Notes: generated by a model not told the origin, from the letters alone. A stretch of 64,000 bases of DNA from Metridium senile (GCA_949775045.1 OX459103.1:15922807-15986806), one strand, 5' to 3'. Counted from the first letter of the stretch, positions 11,150 through 21,644 are shown. A program made the numbers and translations.

Positions 11150-11420
11150 CAAAAATGCAATTACGAGAACGTAAATGTTAGAACTGTCAAAACCACAAAT
11201 AATAGCAATATTTTTACCAAACGTTATCTATAAAATACTTGAGTATAATTATATAGGAAGGAACAGCTGGTCCATATGGTGACAATCATTTTTTCCAATA
11301 TAAAATATATTATAACTTGTTATTGATATTATACCAAACAGATATAGCCGTTTTAAAGAAAGTTGTGAATACTGATTAGCTTATTCCAAACCAAATTGTA
11401 CTGTACATCTTACTTGGTTG
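11150..11420 (-). repeat. Receptor-unit intron segment without its coding exon
   Basis: The stretch matches 47330-47560, which lies just upstream of the receptor at 46216-47148. Shared blocks include TTTTTACCAAACGTT, TGGTCCATAT..TGACA and ACAGATA..GCCG-TTT. The expected receptor coding exon is not found below 11150, so this unit has lost it. Together with the type B first exon at 12424 it outlines a decayed receptor locus. Confidence 0.5.
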
Positions 11421-11749
11421 TTTAATCATATAAGAGTTAGAATTTTCTATTTTAGTGCACACTATACAGAGCACTATAGCAGCAGAATATAAGGAATAAA
11501 ATCGATTCATTTAGTATTTTAATTTTAAATTTATAACACCAACAATGCATTTCGCTCTAAGAATGCACTTTTCATTACTTAGTATCCTCAAATCAACTTT
11601 TTTTTAAACATCCGTATTATATTAGAAACTCCATTTGGTGAAATAGGTATCCTGTGGTGAGACCATATATTACAATTCGCAATATAATTTGCCTTTTCAA
11701 CAAAATGAGATGTCTTTAATTGGTCATGAAATCCAATAACATAAAAAAA

Positions 11750-12260
11750 TCGTTAAGGAAGACAGAAAATGAAGAAAACATCAAATAAAGAGTAAAGGAT
11801 AAGAAGTAAGGCAAAAAGAGCGATACATTGTGGAAAGGAAGGATGTATGGATGATATGTAGGATGGGAAAGTGGGAGAATAGTTAGTGAGGAAGGAAGGA
11901 AACCAGGATTTAAAGGAAGGAGGGAAGCTAGAGAAATAGCAAGAAAGGAAGGAAGGAAGGAAGAAGGAAGGAAGGAAGGAGGAAGGAACTGGCGAATGAA
12001 AGAAGGAAGGAACAATGAAATTGAATGAAAATAAGGAAATAGTAAATGAAGGACGAAAGGATGAGAAGGAAGACAAAAAGAACGATATAATAAGAAAAGG
12101 AAGGAAGGACAGACCGGATGGATGAGATATAGCATAGAAGCATAGTAGAAGCTTAGAAAGGAAGGAAGAAACGGAGGGATAACAAGGAAGGAAGGCAGGG
12201 AAATAGAAAAAAAGAACGAATGCATAAATGAATGAATGAATGAATGAATGAACGAAGGAA
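11750..12260. repeat. Imperfect (GGAA)n / (GAAT)n purine-rich microsatellite
   Basis: Long runs of AAGG units with interruptions on the plus strand, ending in (GAAT)n around 12225-12252. The long minus-strand frames across it are low-complexity F/P/S/L artefacts. Confidence 0.85.
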
Positions 12261-12423
12261 TTAAAGCAAAGACGAGAAAGGCAAGGAAGTATACATAAAC
12301 CAAGAAAGGAGGGGATTTAAATCAATAAAAGAATAAGCAATTAGGAAATACAAAAAAAAAAAAAAATTAAAATTGTATTGAATTTGAAATTATAGAAAAA
12401 GTCCAGAATTTAAGTATCCTTAC

Positions 12424-12700
12424 CTGCTCTGAGTAATACTAATAGTTGAGTTGATATTGAAGCTAAGAAAGCAAACAGATAGTCAACTTCTACAGTGAGT
12501 AAATGGGTCTTTCAATAGGTGAGCATAGTGTTTTCAAATGTTGGATCGTGATGCTAAATTTGCCACCTGTTTTCACAATAGTTTTTTTAAATTTCCTTGT
12601 TACTAGTAAAAATGGTTGGTTTGTAAAACCATAACAAAATACGTCACTGTACGTCGATCCTCCTATAGCATCTGTCTGTATGTAAGCAATTATATATACT
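12424..12700 (-). promoter_or_regulatory. Type B receptor first exon/promoter, orphan
   Basis: On the minus strand the exon ends ..TATTACTCAGAGCAG before a GTAAGG donor (12423-12418). The stretch matches 33002-33270, which sits upstream of receptor pseudogene 3: GGGTCTTTCAATAGGTGA, the GATGCTAA..TTTGCCA block, ATGGTTGGT, ACGTCACT, CTATAGCA.CTGT and TGTAAGCA are shared in order. No receptor coding exon follows on this strand, only the intron relic at 11150-11420. Confidence 0.55.
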
Positions 12701-12770
12701 TAGCATGTCAAATAATCTTCACTCCACAGCGATGCTTTTTTGTGTCCAATATCACACCTCACAAACTTCA

Positions 12771-13056
12771 ATGTCAATTTGCAAAACATTATACACCTAT
12801 TTCAATTAACGTTGTCCATCTGGAATGGGTGATCTGAGACCGATAGGAATTGTGGGAGCTCGTTAAACTGCAAATGCACTATTATAATCACACTTGAATA
12901 TTAATGTTTACTTCTGAAATACTGTTATCTGTAATACAGCACCATTCAAGTGTGATTAAAACAATGTATTTAAAATTTAATGAACTTCCACAATTCCTAT
13001 CGGTCTCAGATCAACCATTTCAGATGGACAATGTCAATTTGCAAAACAATATACAG
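12771..13056. repeat. Inverted-repeat element with 26-bp flanking direct repeats
   Basis: The arms 12812-12861 (TTGTCCATCTGGAATGG, GATCTGAGACCGATAGGAAT) and 12978-13031 are inverse copies. Immediately outside are direct repeats ATGTCAATTTGCAAAACA at 12771 and 13031, each about 26 bp. Such long direct flanks are not a normal transposase target duplication; an alternative is insertion of an inverted-repeat unit by a duplication event. Confidence 0.65.
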
Positions 13057-14328
13057 TCAATATAATCTAATGGTATTTTGTAACCAAGCCTGCAGGGCAA
13101 ACTATCAACGTGTAAGCTTCAGTTTCCCCGTGCATATCTGCAATGCAGTGTTGCGCAAAATGTCATCAAGCTGGACTCAAAAGTTCCATTTGACGAAATA
13201 TCTTGGAACATGTAGAACAACATCTTAGAACAGCTGCAGTAATTTTAGATTTTGTGCAATATACCTTCAGAATTCAGAAGTAATGAATAAAACAATTATA
13301 GTTTATAACAGAAACATTTCATTAAAAATGCAATTAGTATATTGTAGGATAGTGTAGTATCATCTAATTTCGAGTTCAATTTGGGATCAATTTGCACAAG
13401 TCTGTATTTCAAAGAGACCGTAAATGCACAACCCCATAGCGCAAGTGCAAATTGGCTTTTTGAAAAACAAACGAGTGCAGTTTCATTTCATATTGAAACA
13501 GAAATTATTACTTCTTAAAAATATACATAAAAAAAATCAAGCTCTTTTTAACGTTTCTTTTGTAAGTTTTCAGCGGTTTGTATTGAGTAATATTGAGTAA
13601 CTGGACTACCTCTTTTTGCACTGTTATTCAGCATCGAGTTTCTTTTTTATGTATATTATTAGCGAACTAATCATTAGGAAAGAACATTACATCGCCAACT
13701 AGCTATTCCGGACTTCCGCCAGTCATCGAGGCCAGCGGATACCATGTGTAAAATAGAAAGTAAACACCGATTCGGGAATCCAAGATAGAATCAAAATCGA
13801 TTGTACAAAACTAAGTTAAATACGATTCTTTTAGTCAATTTAACACCAAAGGATATTGAGGCAACTAGAGTTGTAGAGTTCAATGTTATAAAATTGGTAA
13901 TTTACAAGCGAAATAACAACGACATGCCGACGATCTGAGCAAAGCCACAGGGAGCCCAAGCTCGCTCAGGCCCGCACTCGGTGAAACCCAACTTTCTTGC
14001 TACGGTTTGCCTTTTCTTTAACAACTATCCCATTAAACTCTATTGTATATATTAGTTGGGTAAATTAGCTTCATTTTGGTATCAAACATGCCTTAGTTTG
14101 CGAAGAATGTCCAAAATTATCGCATCACAAAGTACCTCTACTTGAAGGAAGGATTGCAAGTATATTGCGTCTTACGAACGTCAATTCAATTTGGAGCTTT
14201 TTCAAAGTTAAAAAGGAAAGGTAAAACCTCGTTCGATCGACGACAAATTTCACACAAGCAATTTATGATGTATTTATGATGTATTTATAGATAGATCTGT
14301 TGAACCCGGGGAAATTAAAACAATTTTT
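13057..14328. other. Intergenic; includes duplicated block 13368-13570
   Basis: The block 13368-13570 (TTTCGAGTTCAATTTGGGAT, TTTTTGAAAAACA, TCAAGCTCTTTTT) is homologous to 55440-55660, part of another receptor unit's upstream region. The remainder shows no gene. CACAGGGAGCCC at about 13948 resembles the terminus of the element at 23690. Confidence 0.4.
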
Positions 14329-14810
14329 AGGTGGCCAAACCTACAGTCTCGTCGAGACTATCTTAAATGTACCCTAGTATTCAAGGTTTTGAATGGCTTA
14401 GCGCCTGTTTATCTACTACGTGAATTTAAACACACTTATGAAATTCACAGATACAATACTAGAAACAAAGATTTATTACGTCCTCCACAAGCGAGGACCA
14501 CAAAGTATCAAGGTAGTTTCAGGTACAATGGGGCAATAACATACAACAACCTGCCCTCAGACATTAGACAACTACGCAGTCTAAATAGCTTTGTATTAGC
14601 TTGTAAGCGTCATTTCAAAGAATACTCTTTAGCTTCATAATTGTTAACTTTTGCCATTTTATATTTTCTGTAATGTGTTTAATATATTTGTAATGTAACT
14701 CAGTATATACATTCATGTTATGTATAATTCAGGGCTCAGTTTAAACTAGCCATGCTAAATCTGATACCCTGTATAAATATTGATTTAAATAAAATATAAA
14801 ATAAAAATTT
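14329..14810 (+). mobile_element. 5'-truncated LINE: RT C-terminus and 3' UTR
   Basis: The frame runs from about 14330 to the TAA at 14638-14640, with RRDYLKCTLVFKVLNGLAPVYL, RYNTRNKDLLRPP, Y.GAITYNNLPSDIRQLRSL and a basic end. These are the usual last blocks of CR1/L2-like RT ORFs. A ~165-bp 3' UTR follows, ending in AAATAAAATATAAAATAAAAA. It differs in sequence from the LINEs at 6-8 kb, so it belongs to another family or subfamily. The extended translation includes about 20 codons upstream of the first ATG at 14389. Confidence 0.8.
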
Positions 14811-15027
14811 AGTTTATGGAACAGCCACGGTAAATGAGGTAACAAGCTTTGATTTTGAAAAATGATGCTCTGAATATCACACTTTTCGTGTTTTTCTTGC
14901 AATTTTACAATCTGAATATTTCTGAATACAGAGCATGTAGGGACAGAAAACTGAACTATCGAAAGTAAAGGTTTCTATTCAATAAATAAAGCTATGTTTG
15001 GTAAAAATCAAATGCTTTAATGTCATA

Positions 15028-15286
15028 TAATTAATAAATTAAACGAGGCTTACCTGTAAGGTGAAGTTTGATTGGAATTCTACCTCCTCATTATTGCATA
15101 GAGAGATTACGTGAGATAGCGCATGCGTACTGAAAATCATCCTTTAAAGTGGGCCCATATGAATCATAAGGGTTGGGTTAGACACCAGACATAGGGTGGG
15201 CACGTAATCTCTCTATGCAATAATGAGGAGGTAGAATTCCAATCAAACTTCACCTTACAGGTAAGCCTCGTTTAATTTATTAATTC
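15028..15286. repeat. Inverted repeat at 3' end of DIRS element
   Basis: AATTAATAAATTAAACGAGG...ATTGCATAGAGAGATTACGTG at 15028-15112 is repeated almost perfectly in inverse at 15199-15286, around an ~85-bp centre with TGGGCCCA-type sequence. The outer motif GAGGAGGTAGAATT also recurs at 15287-15305 in the inverse context, next to TTTGCATATTCGAGATCCCGTGAG. It is plausibly the DIRS terminal/internal complementary region; no 5' partner is present to prove it. Confidence 0.75.
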
Positions 15287-15447
15287 TACCTCCTCATTTG
15301 CATATTCGAGATCCCGTGAGACTTCAAAGCTACATGGGCCCAGTAACCTCAATGTGCCCAAATTGATAGTAATAAAACCTTCAACCCATGTTAATAAATG
15401 ATTATTAACAACTTTATTAAGATAACTAAAACTTAAAATAGAACATC

Positions 15448-16575
15448 TTATATTGCACAGTTTAGGATTGAATTTCCATATTCATTGTCTGGTTTGATTT
15501 CTCTCTTGTAATAATGTGCAAATGTACAGTTTGATGACCACCCTGCAGCTTCCAAAATAGTATTTAAGGGAACCCCTTTATGGAAAGCAGCTGAGGTTGA
15601 TGCTGATCTGGTACTATGTGGTCGAAAGTTTTCAACATCTATGCCTGAGTCTTTCATTACTGTTTTGACCCATCTAGAGATTGTACTTGAGGTCACAGGC
15701 TGATAGGGCTTGCAAAAACTAAGAAAAACCCTTGTGTTTTGTGAAGTGCGAATAGATTCTGTTCTAGTTATATACTCGTCCATGTATGTCACTACACAAA
15801 GTCTCCTGTCTGCAGGAAAAGCAGGAAGTACAAGTACCGGTTGTGGTTTTCCAGGTTTGGATTGTTTAACAAGTTTATGTAGATAAAATTTGTATGATGA
15901 CTTCCCTTTAGAGACATGTCTTAAATCCATCAAATGAACTGACTGGCAACGTTGCCCAGTAACTAACATGCATAACATAACAAGCTTAAGAGTTAGTATT
16001 TTTAAATGTAATTTTGAGGCAGGACTCCAGGTTTTTAGTAAATCTAACACTTTACAAACATCCCATGTTGTATGGTAGCGTGGCAGTGGTGGTCTTGTTT
16101 GATATGTTGCTTTAAGAAATCTTCTTATTAATGGGTGTTCTCCAACAGTTGATCTACTGTCAGAGGGTTCAACTACTGCAGACAATGCAGATCGAGCAGT
16201 GTTTATGGCAGAATAACTGTTCCCAGCATCATAAAGTTGTGTTAAGAATTCAATTATATCAGCTATAGTTGGATGAATGGGATCCTGATTTCTGTCTGAG
16301 CAATACTTTCTCCATTTATCGAGATACACTCTATATTGCCTTGTCGTCCCGCTTCGCCATGAAGAGAAGATAATCTCACAAGCTCTGTCTGATATTCTCT
16401 GTTGCTGGAGTCTTTCCCTGATAAAAGGCATGCCATTAGTTTCAGTTTCGGCCACAATGGGTGCGGTAGGGCCCTGTTGTGTGGTAACTGTAGCACAAAT
16501 TTGTCTTGTGGGAGTAGTACTGGCTGTTTGATCAACATGTGTGCTATCTTGGGAAACCAGACCTGAGTTCTCCAT
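15448..16575 (-). CDS. DIRS tyrosine recombinase
   Basis: 375 codons from ATG (16575) to stop. This integrase-type enzyme would insert the circular DNA copy of the element by site-specific recombination through a 3'-phosphotyrosine. The N-terminal half has a SAM-like core-binding segment (residues ~55-140: RACEIIFSSWRSGTTRQYRVY...DIIEFLTQL). The catalytic half carries R209 (VTGQRCQSV), H320 and R323 (RPHSTRSA), GW at 345-346 and Y355/Y356 (FAHYYKR), so the R..HxxR..Y set is present. The frame overlaps the RT ORF by 313 bp in another phase, as in other DIRS elements. Length is in the normal range and no internal stop is seen, so it may be functional, though the element's 5' end is lost. Confidence 0.9.
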   Translation of the reverse strand: MENSGLVSQDSTHVDQTASTTPTRQICATVTTQQGPTAPIVAETETNGMPFIRERLQQQRISDRACEIIFSSWRSGTTRQYRVYLDKWRKYCSDRNQDPIHPTIADIIEFLTQLYDAGNSYSAINTARSALSAVVEPSDSRSTVGEHPLIRRFLKATYQTRPPLPRYHTTWDVCKVLDLLKTWSPASKLHLKILTLKLVMLCMLVTGQRCQSVHLMDLRHVSKGKSSYKFYLHKLVKQSKPGKPQPVLVLPAFPADRRLCVVTYMDEYITRTESIRTSQNTRVFLSFCKPYQPVTSSTISRWVKTVMKDSGIDVENFRPHSTRSASTSAAFHKGVPLNTILEAAGWSSNCTFAHYYKREIKPDNEYGNSILNCAI

Positions 16576-18320
16576 AAAGGTGCTATTAGCAGAGCTTGGG
16601 CCTGGTCTTCCTGGATCTTCTGAAGTGTCTTTAATAACATGCTGAAAGGTGGAAAAACATAAACATATTTATTTTCCCAGCTCAAACAAAAAGCATCTAT
16701 TACTACAGCTTCTGGATCAGCCCGCCATGACACAAATGGCTTGAACTGGTAATTATTTATTGACGCAAATAAGTCTATCTCTGGTTTTCCCCAGCGGTCT
16801 ACTAGCTTATAAAAGATACATGGGTTAAGTTGCCACTCTGTCCTATCGGTAAATTTTCTACTCAGCTTATCAGCTGTTTCATTTTTTACCCCAGGAATAT
16901 GCGAGGCACTTAGCCATATTTTTCTTGATATGCACCAAAGCCAAATTTCACGTGCTATTTTGTTGCATGCTAGTGAATGTGTGCCACCCATATTGTTTAT
17001 GAATGCTACCGCTGTAATATTATCTAACTGTAAGTGTATATGTACATTACTTTCAGTGTTACACAAAGATTGTAAACCTAATTTTGCTGCTTTCAGCTCA
17101 AGGTAATTGATATGTTCAACTTGTTCATGTGGGAGCCATCGTCCCCCTGTACATTCTACTTCTTGTCTATGTGCACCCCACCCTTGTAGGGAGGCATCTG
17201 TTGTTAGAGTAAAATCAGGATTTGATTGAACAATTTTCTTAGTAAACCTTTGGTGATCTCCCAGCCACCATTTAATGTCTTCTCTAGCAGCTTTCGAGAA
17301 ATGCATATAAGCTTGGAAGTCACCTTTACTATTTTTAAGTGCTCCAATTTTATCAATTTCAAGTTGTTTGTAAAATAGTGGTCCATATGGTACTCCAACA
17401 GAGCAAGAGACATAAGTTCCAATAAGTTGAGCTGCCTCTCTTATTGTGCATGTTTTATTATCTAAAGCATTCTGGCTAAGTAGCCGAATATTTTCAATTT
17501 TTTCTTTTGTAAGACTAACTGTCATATTAACAGAGTTAAGTATAAAACCCAAGTGCTCTAGTATTTTGGTTGGTTTAGTAATAGATTTCTCTTCTGAAAT
17601 CTGAAAACCAAGAGCTAAGAGAAGATTGTAAGTGTCATTTATATTCTTTAAACATTGATCATATGACACCCCCATTATAAAACTATCATCTAAGTAACCA
17701 CTTGAAATGTGACCTCTGGTTCGCAAAGTGGAGTACACTGGCTTCATTAGTTTTGTGAATATTCTGGGTGCAGAGCTTAGGCCATTTGGCAATGTGATGT
17801 ACTTAAATAGTTGTTCTTTCACCTGAAATTTCAGATATTTTTGTGACTCCTGATGAATGGAGACTGAATAATATGCATCAGTCAAGTCAAGTGATGCCAT
17901 GAAACAATTTCTTTTCATTAAATTCATACATGAATGGATTGTGTCCATTTTAAAATGGATAGGCAAAATATTTTTATTTAACTTTTTAAGATTCAATATC
18001 AGTCTATATTTTCCATTCTTTTTTGGTCTCAAAAACACTGGTGAGATGAACTCACCACGTTCATGTTTACATTCTCTTATCACTTGTTTATCTAGAAGTT
18101 CTTTTATGAGTGCATCAAGTGCTTGTTCCTCAATTGCATTAAGTTTTGATTGTTTTGGAGCTATTGTTTGCTCTGGTGGAGACATAAAATCAATCTTATA
18201 TCCTGTGATTGTATTTAGGATATTTTTATCAGATGTAAGCTTTTGCCATTCATTTATATGATATTGAAGTCGCCCGGCTTTTAAAACTTGTTTGTCAGCC
18301 AGTGTATTCGCAATTTGCAA
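16263..18320 (-). CDS. DIRS reverse transcriptase / RNase H
   Basis: 685 codons from the codon at 18320 (a TTG). The frame stays open upstream through the end of gag, and the first internal ATG is near residue 46, so the natural start is unclear; overlap or frameshift expression is likely. RT motifs: FLRPKKNGKYRLILN (~97-110), SLDLTDAYYSV (143-153), LPNGLSSAPRIFTK (~177-190) and catalytic GYLDDSF (208-214). RNase H: TDAS (374-377), YLELKA (~406), LDNITAVAFINN (~432). The C-terminal DLFAS..NN...FVSWR.DPEA..IDAF block, with FPPFS and LIAPLWRTQ, is the extra domain found in DIRS polyproteins. All catalytic residues visible to me are kept. Confidence 0.9.
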   Translation of the reverse strand: MQIANTLADKQVLKAGRLQYHINEWQKLTSDKNILNTITGYKIDFMSPPEQTIAPKQSKLNAIEEQALDALIKELLDKQVIRECKHERGEFISPVFLRPKKNGKYRLILNLKKLNKNILPIHFKMDTIHSCMNLMKRNCFMASLDLTDAYYSVSIHQESQKYLKFQVKEQLFKYITLPNGLSSAPRIFTKLMKPVYSTLRTRGHISSGYLDDSFIMGVSYDQCLKNINDTYNLLLALGFQISEEKSITKPTKILEHLGFILNSVNMTVSLTKEKIENIRLLSQNALDNKTCTIREAAQLIGTYVSCSVGVPYGPLFYKQLEIDKIGALKNSKGDFQAYMHFSKAAREDIKWWLGDHQRFTKKIVQSNPDFTLTTDASLQGWGAHRQEVECTGGRWLPHEQVEHINYLELKAAKLGLQSLCNTESNVHIHLQLDNITAVAFINNMGGTHSLACNKIAREIWLWCISRKIWLSASHIPGVKNETADKLSRKFTDRTEWQLNPCIFYKLVDRWGKPEIDLFASINNYQFKPFVSWRADPEAVVIDAFCLSWENKYVYVFPPFSMLLKTLQKIQEDQAQALLIAPLWRTQVWFPKIAHMLIKQPVLLPQDKFVLQLPHNRALPHPLWPKLKLMACLLSGKDSSNREYQTELVRLSSLHGEAGRQGNIECISINGESIAQTEIRIPFIQL

Positions 18321-18388
18321 ACCAGATTTCTCTGATTGTAATATATTTGTGCCTACCTGAACGTGTGATACAACGGTGTTTACAGGGT

Positions 18389-18928
18389 TTACTTGCGAGG
18401 CTGGTACTGGGTTTGACCTTTCTGTGCGTGTCGGTATGCTTGACCGCTTTTTTGTCTTCCAGCGTAGCCTCTGCCCTGGCTTAAAAAAGGAAATGATCTT
18501 TTCTGATCTGGCCTTCCATGCTGACTACTATAATTGTAGCTTTGCCTCTTGTTTTTGTTGGGTTTCGAAGTTATTTTGGAGGTGACCTTACTGGCCTCTG
18601 TGAGATCTTTTACTGATTTGCCCAGTTCCGTTCCGAACAAAAGCTCTTTGACAGGACTTTGGTCGCTACACAGTAAGCGATATTCGGATTTCATATCCGA
18701 CTTGAATAAAGATCTTCTGCGTAGATCTATCTCGTGCGACGCATCGCTCAGCAATGACAGACTGTCTGACAGAGTTTGCATTGATTTCTTTAACAAGTCC
18801 GCCATTTCGGTCGGAATGTTTTTGTCTTTCTCGGCTTTCATGAAATCTGTCAAAACATTTGCGACCGCCGTTATGCCCTTGAGTAGCGGTTTTTGAGCTT
18901 TTTGTAGCATGACATCGTCTGTCTTTAC
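18389..18928 (-). CDS. DIRS gag-like protein, N-terminus missing
   Basis: The frame 18910-18389 (173 codons) starts at an ATG six codons inside the receptor junction and contains MADLLKKSMQTLSDSLSLL, a Gag-like helical segment, then a basic, Q/R/G-rich tail (SQHGRPDQKRSFPFLSQGRG) that may bind nucleic acid. Normal gag starts further upstream; here the sequence switches to receptor coding DNA at about 18928. I assign it as gag from position and composition, not from a recognised domain. Confidence 0.65.
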   Translation of the reverse strand, partial: VKTDDVMLQKAQKPLLKGITAVANVLTDFMKAEKDKNIPTEMADLLKKSMQTLSDSLSLLSDASHEIDLRRRSLFKSDMKSEYRLLCSDQSPVKELLFGTELGKSVKDLTEASKVTSKITSKPNKNKRQSYNYSSQHGRPDQKRSFPFLSQGRGYAGRQKSGQAYRHAQKGQTQYQPRK

Positions 18929-19763
18929 TTCTTACGATTTGATGGTTTACAGGATTTCGACGACATCTCAACCTACGTAAGATCTCCACCTTGAACTCAC
19001 GCATGCGTACTACGTAGACGATAAAATTGGCGAAAGAGTTACCAAAATGAAGACATTTAAGTGAGAAAATTAAAGAAACAATATTCACTAAATTTGGACA
19101 GTTTATATAAACATGGCAAAGATTTATATAGACCATTATACACATGAAAGGCATCCAAGCAACCAAACTGATGAGCGTGACAACAGCCAGCGTGACGGTA
19201 AGTTTCTTGTTACTTTGGTGGTTTGCGTGATTTGGAATATTTCTCTTGAATGCCACTTTTATCCATATAAGGCAATATGAAATTATGACGACAGAAATTG
19301 GACTTAAGATGTATATGATTGGGTAAATCGACATCATAACATAACTGAAGAAAAGGTATATTGACATTAGGTATTGACACATAGAAAAGACAAGAGGAAA
19401 TACCCACGCTAGACATATCCCAACACCATACCAGACGGTACCCAAAGTGCGATGTTTGAAGGGATAATATGTTGCATAAACTCGTTCAATTGCTACAACA
19501 GCTAGACCACACAATCATGCCGTTGCGAGGAAGGTATCCAGTGAAGAATAGATGTCATTCCATGTACCCCAAACGATAAGTGAGTAAGTATAGATGGGAA
19601 CAGATACCAAGCCAACAAAGAGATCAGCAACAGCCAGGTTTACTATCAAACAGTATTTACGACAACGTAGACGAGGAGTGCTTGTAAATAACCATATGGT
19701 AATGACGTTGACTGTTACTATGACAACTGCTTCTGCTATGAGAATCCACTCCATGTACTGCAT
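18929..19763 (-). pseudogene. Receptor 1: rhodopsin-class GPCR pseudogene
   Basis: Reads from ATG (19763-19761; MQYMEWILIAEAV) through TM1, TM2 (NLAVADLFVGL) and ECL1 up to FLATA. There a TGA at 19517-19515 replaces the serine codon seen in paralogues (ATAS). The same frame continues after the stop with LCGLAVVAIERVYATYYPFK, TM4-TM7 and NFIVYVVRMREFK, up to NHQIVR, where a DIRS element replaces the tail at about 18928. Two independent lesions therefore disable it. A splice acceptor (GAATTACAG) precedes the exon, and a type A first exon lies 2.5 kb upstream at 22286. Without the stop, the helices align well with receptors 2, 4 and 5. Confidence 0.9.
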
Positions 19764-19877
19764 TTTGGCAACGTTGTCCTGTAATTCAGATGATATATTT
19801 AAAAAAATGTTGAGGAAAAATATATAGTATAAATTATAATACTTTATAAAAACTTTTAGAGTGCAAATCACAAAAGC

Positions 19878-20054
19878 GTGGGCACCTAGAAATATTTAAG
19901 AAATCGTTTATTGTTCGTTGAACAACTCACAAACAACTCTAAGTACAAAACGTTTATCATACTACACATCAGTCAGACTTCTTGCGATCATATAGTTGTT
20001 TCTGAGTTGTTCAACGAACAAAAAAGCATTTCTAAAATATTTCTAGGTGCCCAC
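19878..20054. repeat. MITE in receptor 1 intron
   Basis: The ends GTGGGCACCTAGAAATATTT and its inverse (AAATATTTCTAGGTGCCCAC) enclose further inverted arms (GTTCGTTGAACAACTCA / TGAGTTGTTCAACGAAC). It is 177 bp long and non-coding. Confidence 0.85.
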
Positions 20055-21640
20055 GGTTAAATTATTCGCACTGTAATACAACCAGACACATGTACTTTTG
20101 CAACAACAATATTTTTTGCAAGTTTTTTTTTTCACAAAAAAACAGTTCCGGCTAGCGGGAGGAAGTGACAAATTTATTTGGCGGGGGTAGGGTTGAGTAG
20201 CGTATTCATTGACGTTTGGCATTCTTGGAATTCCAAAGGGACAGAAGACTTGACAGATCCCAGTACGAAAGCATAATTTCGATGTTAGAAGCTGCTTTTC
20301 GATGCTTTTTATTTGAGCTTTGTGTTTCAAACTCTGGCTGAGGTCTGTGTGATTATCTTTAATGTGTGTGCCAGAGTTTGGGAAGAATAGGATTAATTTT
20401 TCGGGTAGATTTTGAAGATAATATGAGCGTGATTGGTGTCCGTAGCCGCCAGAGTAACCTGCCTTGTGTTTTTTTTACTTCATTGGGGAGCGTGTGTTCG
20501 CTGCCGAATAAATCGCTTTAAAATGCATCGCAGGGCAAAACAAACCACAAATTCGTAAACAAGAAGCATTAAACTTTATTTTGGAACAGTAAAGTAAAAT
20601 CTAAAAGAAAAAAAAGAACATGAATATCGAAGTTAAATATGACCAACTTTGAACAAATTTACCAACGGCTTTTAGCCGTTCCCACCACAGGAAGCCCAGA
20701 ACGAATTGGGATGGTGGGGAGCCTGTGATAAGACCAGGCAGTAGGTGCAACATTGGGGCTCGCCGATTTCGCTCAAACTTGGTAACGTTATAGTAAGTTA
20801 TTTAGTATCCCAGAAACTCAGTTGGATCTGTCACATTGGTGAGAGGCCTCAAAAATCACCAAAAATATAGCTAATTTTTAATGAAAGCGAAAACCTTTAT
20901 TATTGATGACAGAGATGTAAACCTTGTTCTTCTATCAAGTCGAGATGTCAATTAGTGTCACCAAGCAAGGAGGTACATTTTTCTTTTGAGCTGTTCCCAT
21001 GGCAGCAATATGCTTCGGAGCAAAAATTTTCAACTTTGAATTTACTGTAATATCTGTAGGTTTGAAAACCAATATCTCAAATGTTTACTTTGAAAATGCC
21101 AAAACGGAAAATATTCAACTTATACTATGTCTTAAATAACCAAAACAAGAAATACATTTCTGGCACTTGTTAACCTTAACTTATATGACGGGTTTGCTCC
21201 AACCTACTATATCAATAGTCACAAAATTCGAGAAGATTTATACCTGCAAAGAAATGGTTGACATTTTACCAATAGCATTAATATGGCTTCTAATAACCAG
21301 CTTAAGTCTATATTATGCTCAATGTATCTTAAATTCAAGGATAATATTAAAAATGTATTTTAAAGTGTTTATATTAGACCTCTAAAAACAGAAAAATTTT
21401 ATCAAATTCTAGACATCGAGAGAATTTAATTGATATATATGTCAAACATTTTCAATGAAAAAATAAAAACATGCAATAAAACTATGCTTTAACTGGAGCA
21501 TAACATTAACTGATAAACTGTACTAAAAAATGTGAAAGAATAAAGAAAGACGAATAATATATATATAATTATGTATTGAAAGAAAAAGATGAAAGTAAAA
21601 ACAAAAATAAAATAAAATAAATGAAACAAACCAATCATCA
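20055..21640. other. Intron/intergenic sequence of receptor 1, no gene seen
   Basis: AT-rich, with only short open frames (20043-20330 minus, 21167-21385 plus) lacking recognisable motifs. I see no inverted repeats or RNA genes. Confidence 0.35.
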
Positions 21641-21644
21641 TTAA

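Larger units (their letters stand above)
15028..18928 (-). mobile_element. DIRS-type tyrosine-recombinase retrotransposon, 5' truncated
   Basis: Gene order on the minus strand is partial gag (18928-18389), RT/RNase H (18320-16263), then tyrosine recombinase (16575-15448) overlapping the RT frame, which is the arrangement characteristic of DIRS elements. Downstream lies an 88-bp-arm inverted repeat (15028-15286) that may correspond to the terminal/internal complementary repeats used to circularise DIRS DNA. The 5' end is missing: at about 18928 the sequence switches directly into receptor pseudogene 1. The receptor's own tail is not found on the far side, so this is a rearranged or truncated integration rather than a clean insertion. 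RT and recombinase frames are open. Confidence 0.85.

Noticed and set aside
11716..12303. 195-codon minus-strand ORF and overlapping frames
   Set aside because: Translation is F/P/S/L/H low complexity from an imperfect GGAA/GAAT microsatellite.
18302..18896. Plus-strand ORFs over DIRS gag/RT
   Set aside because: Antisense shadows of the minus-strand retrotransposon frames.
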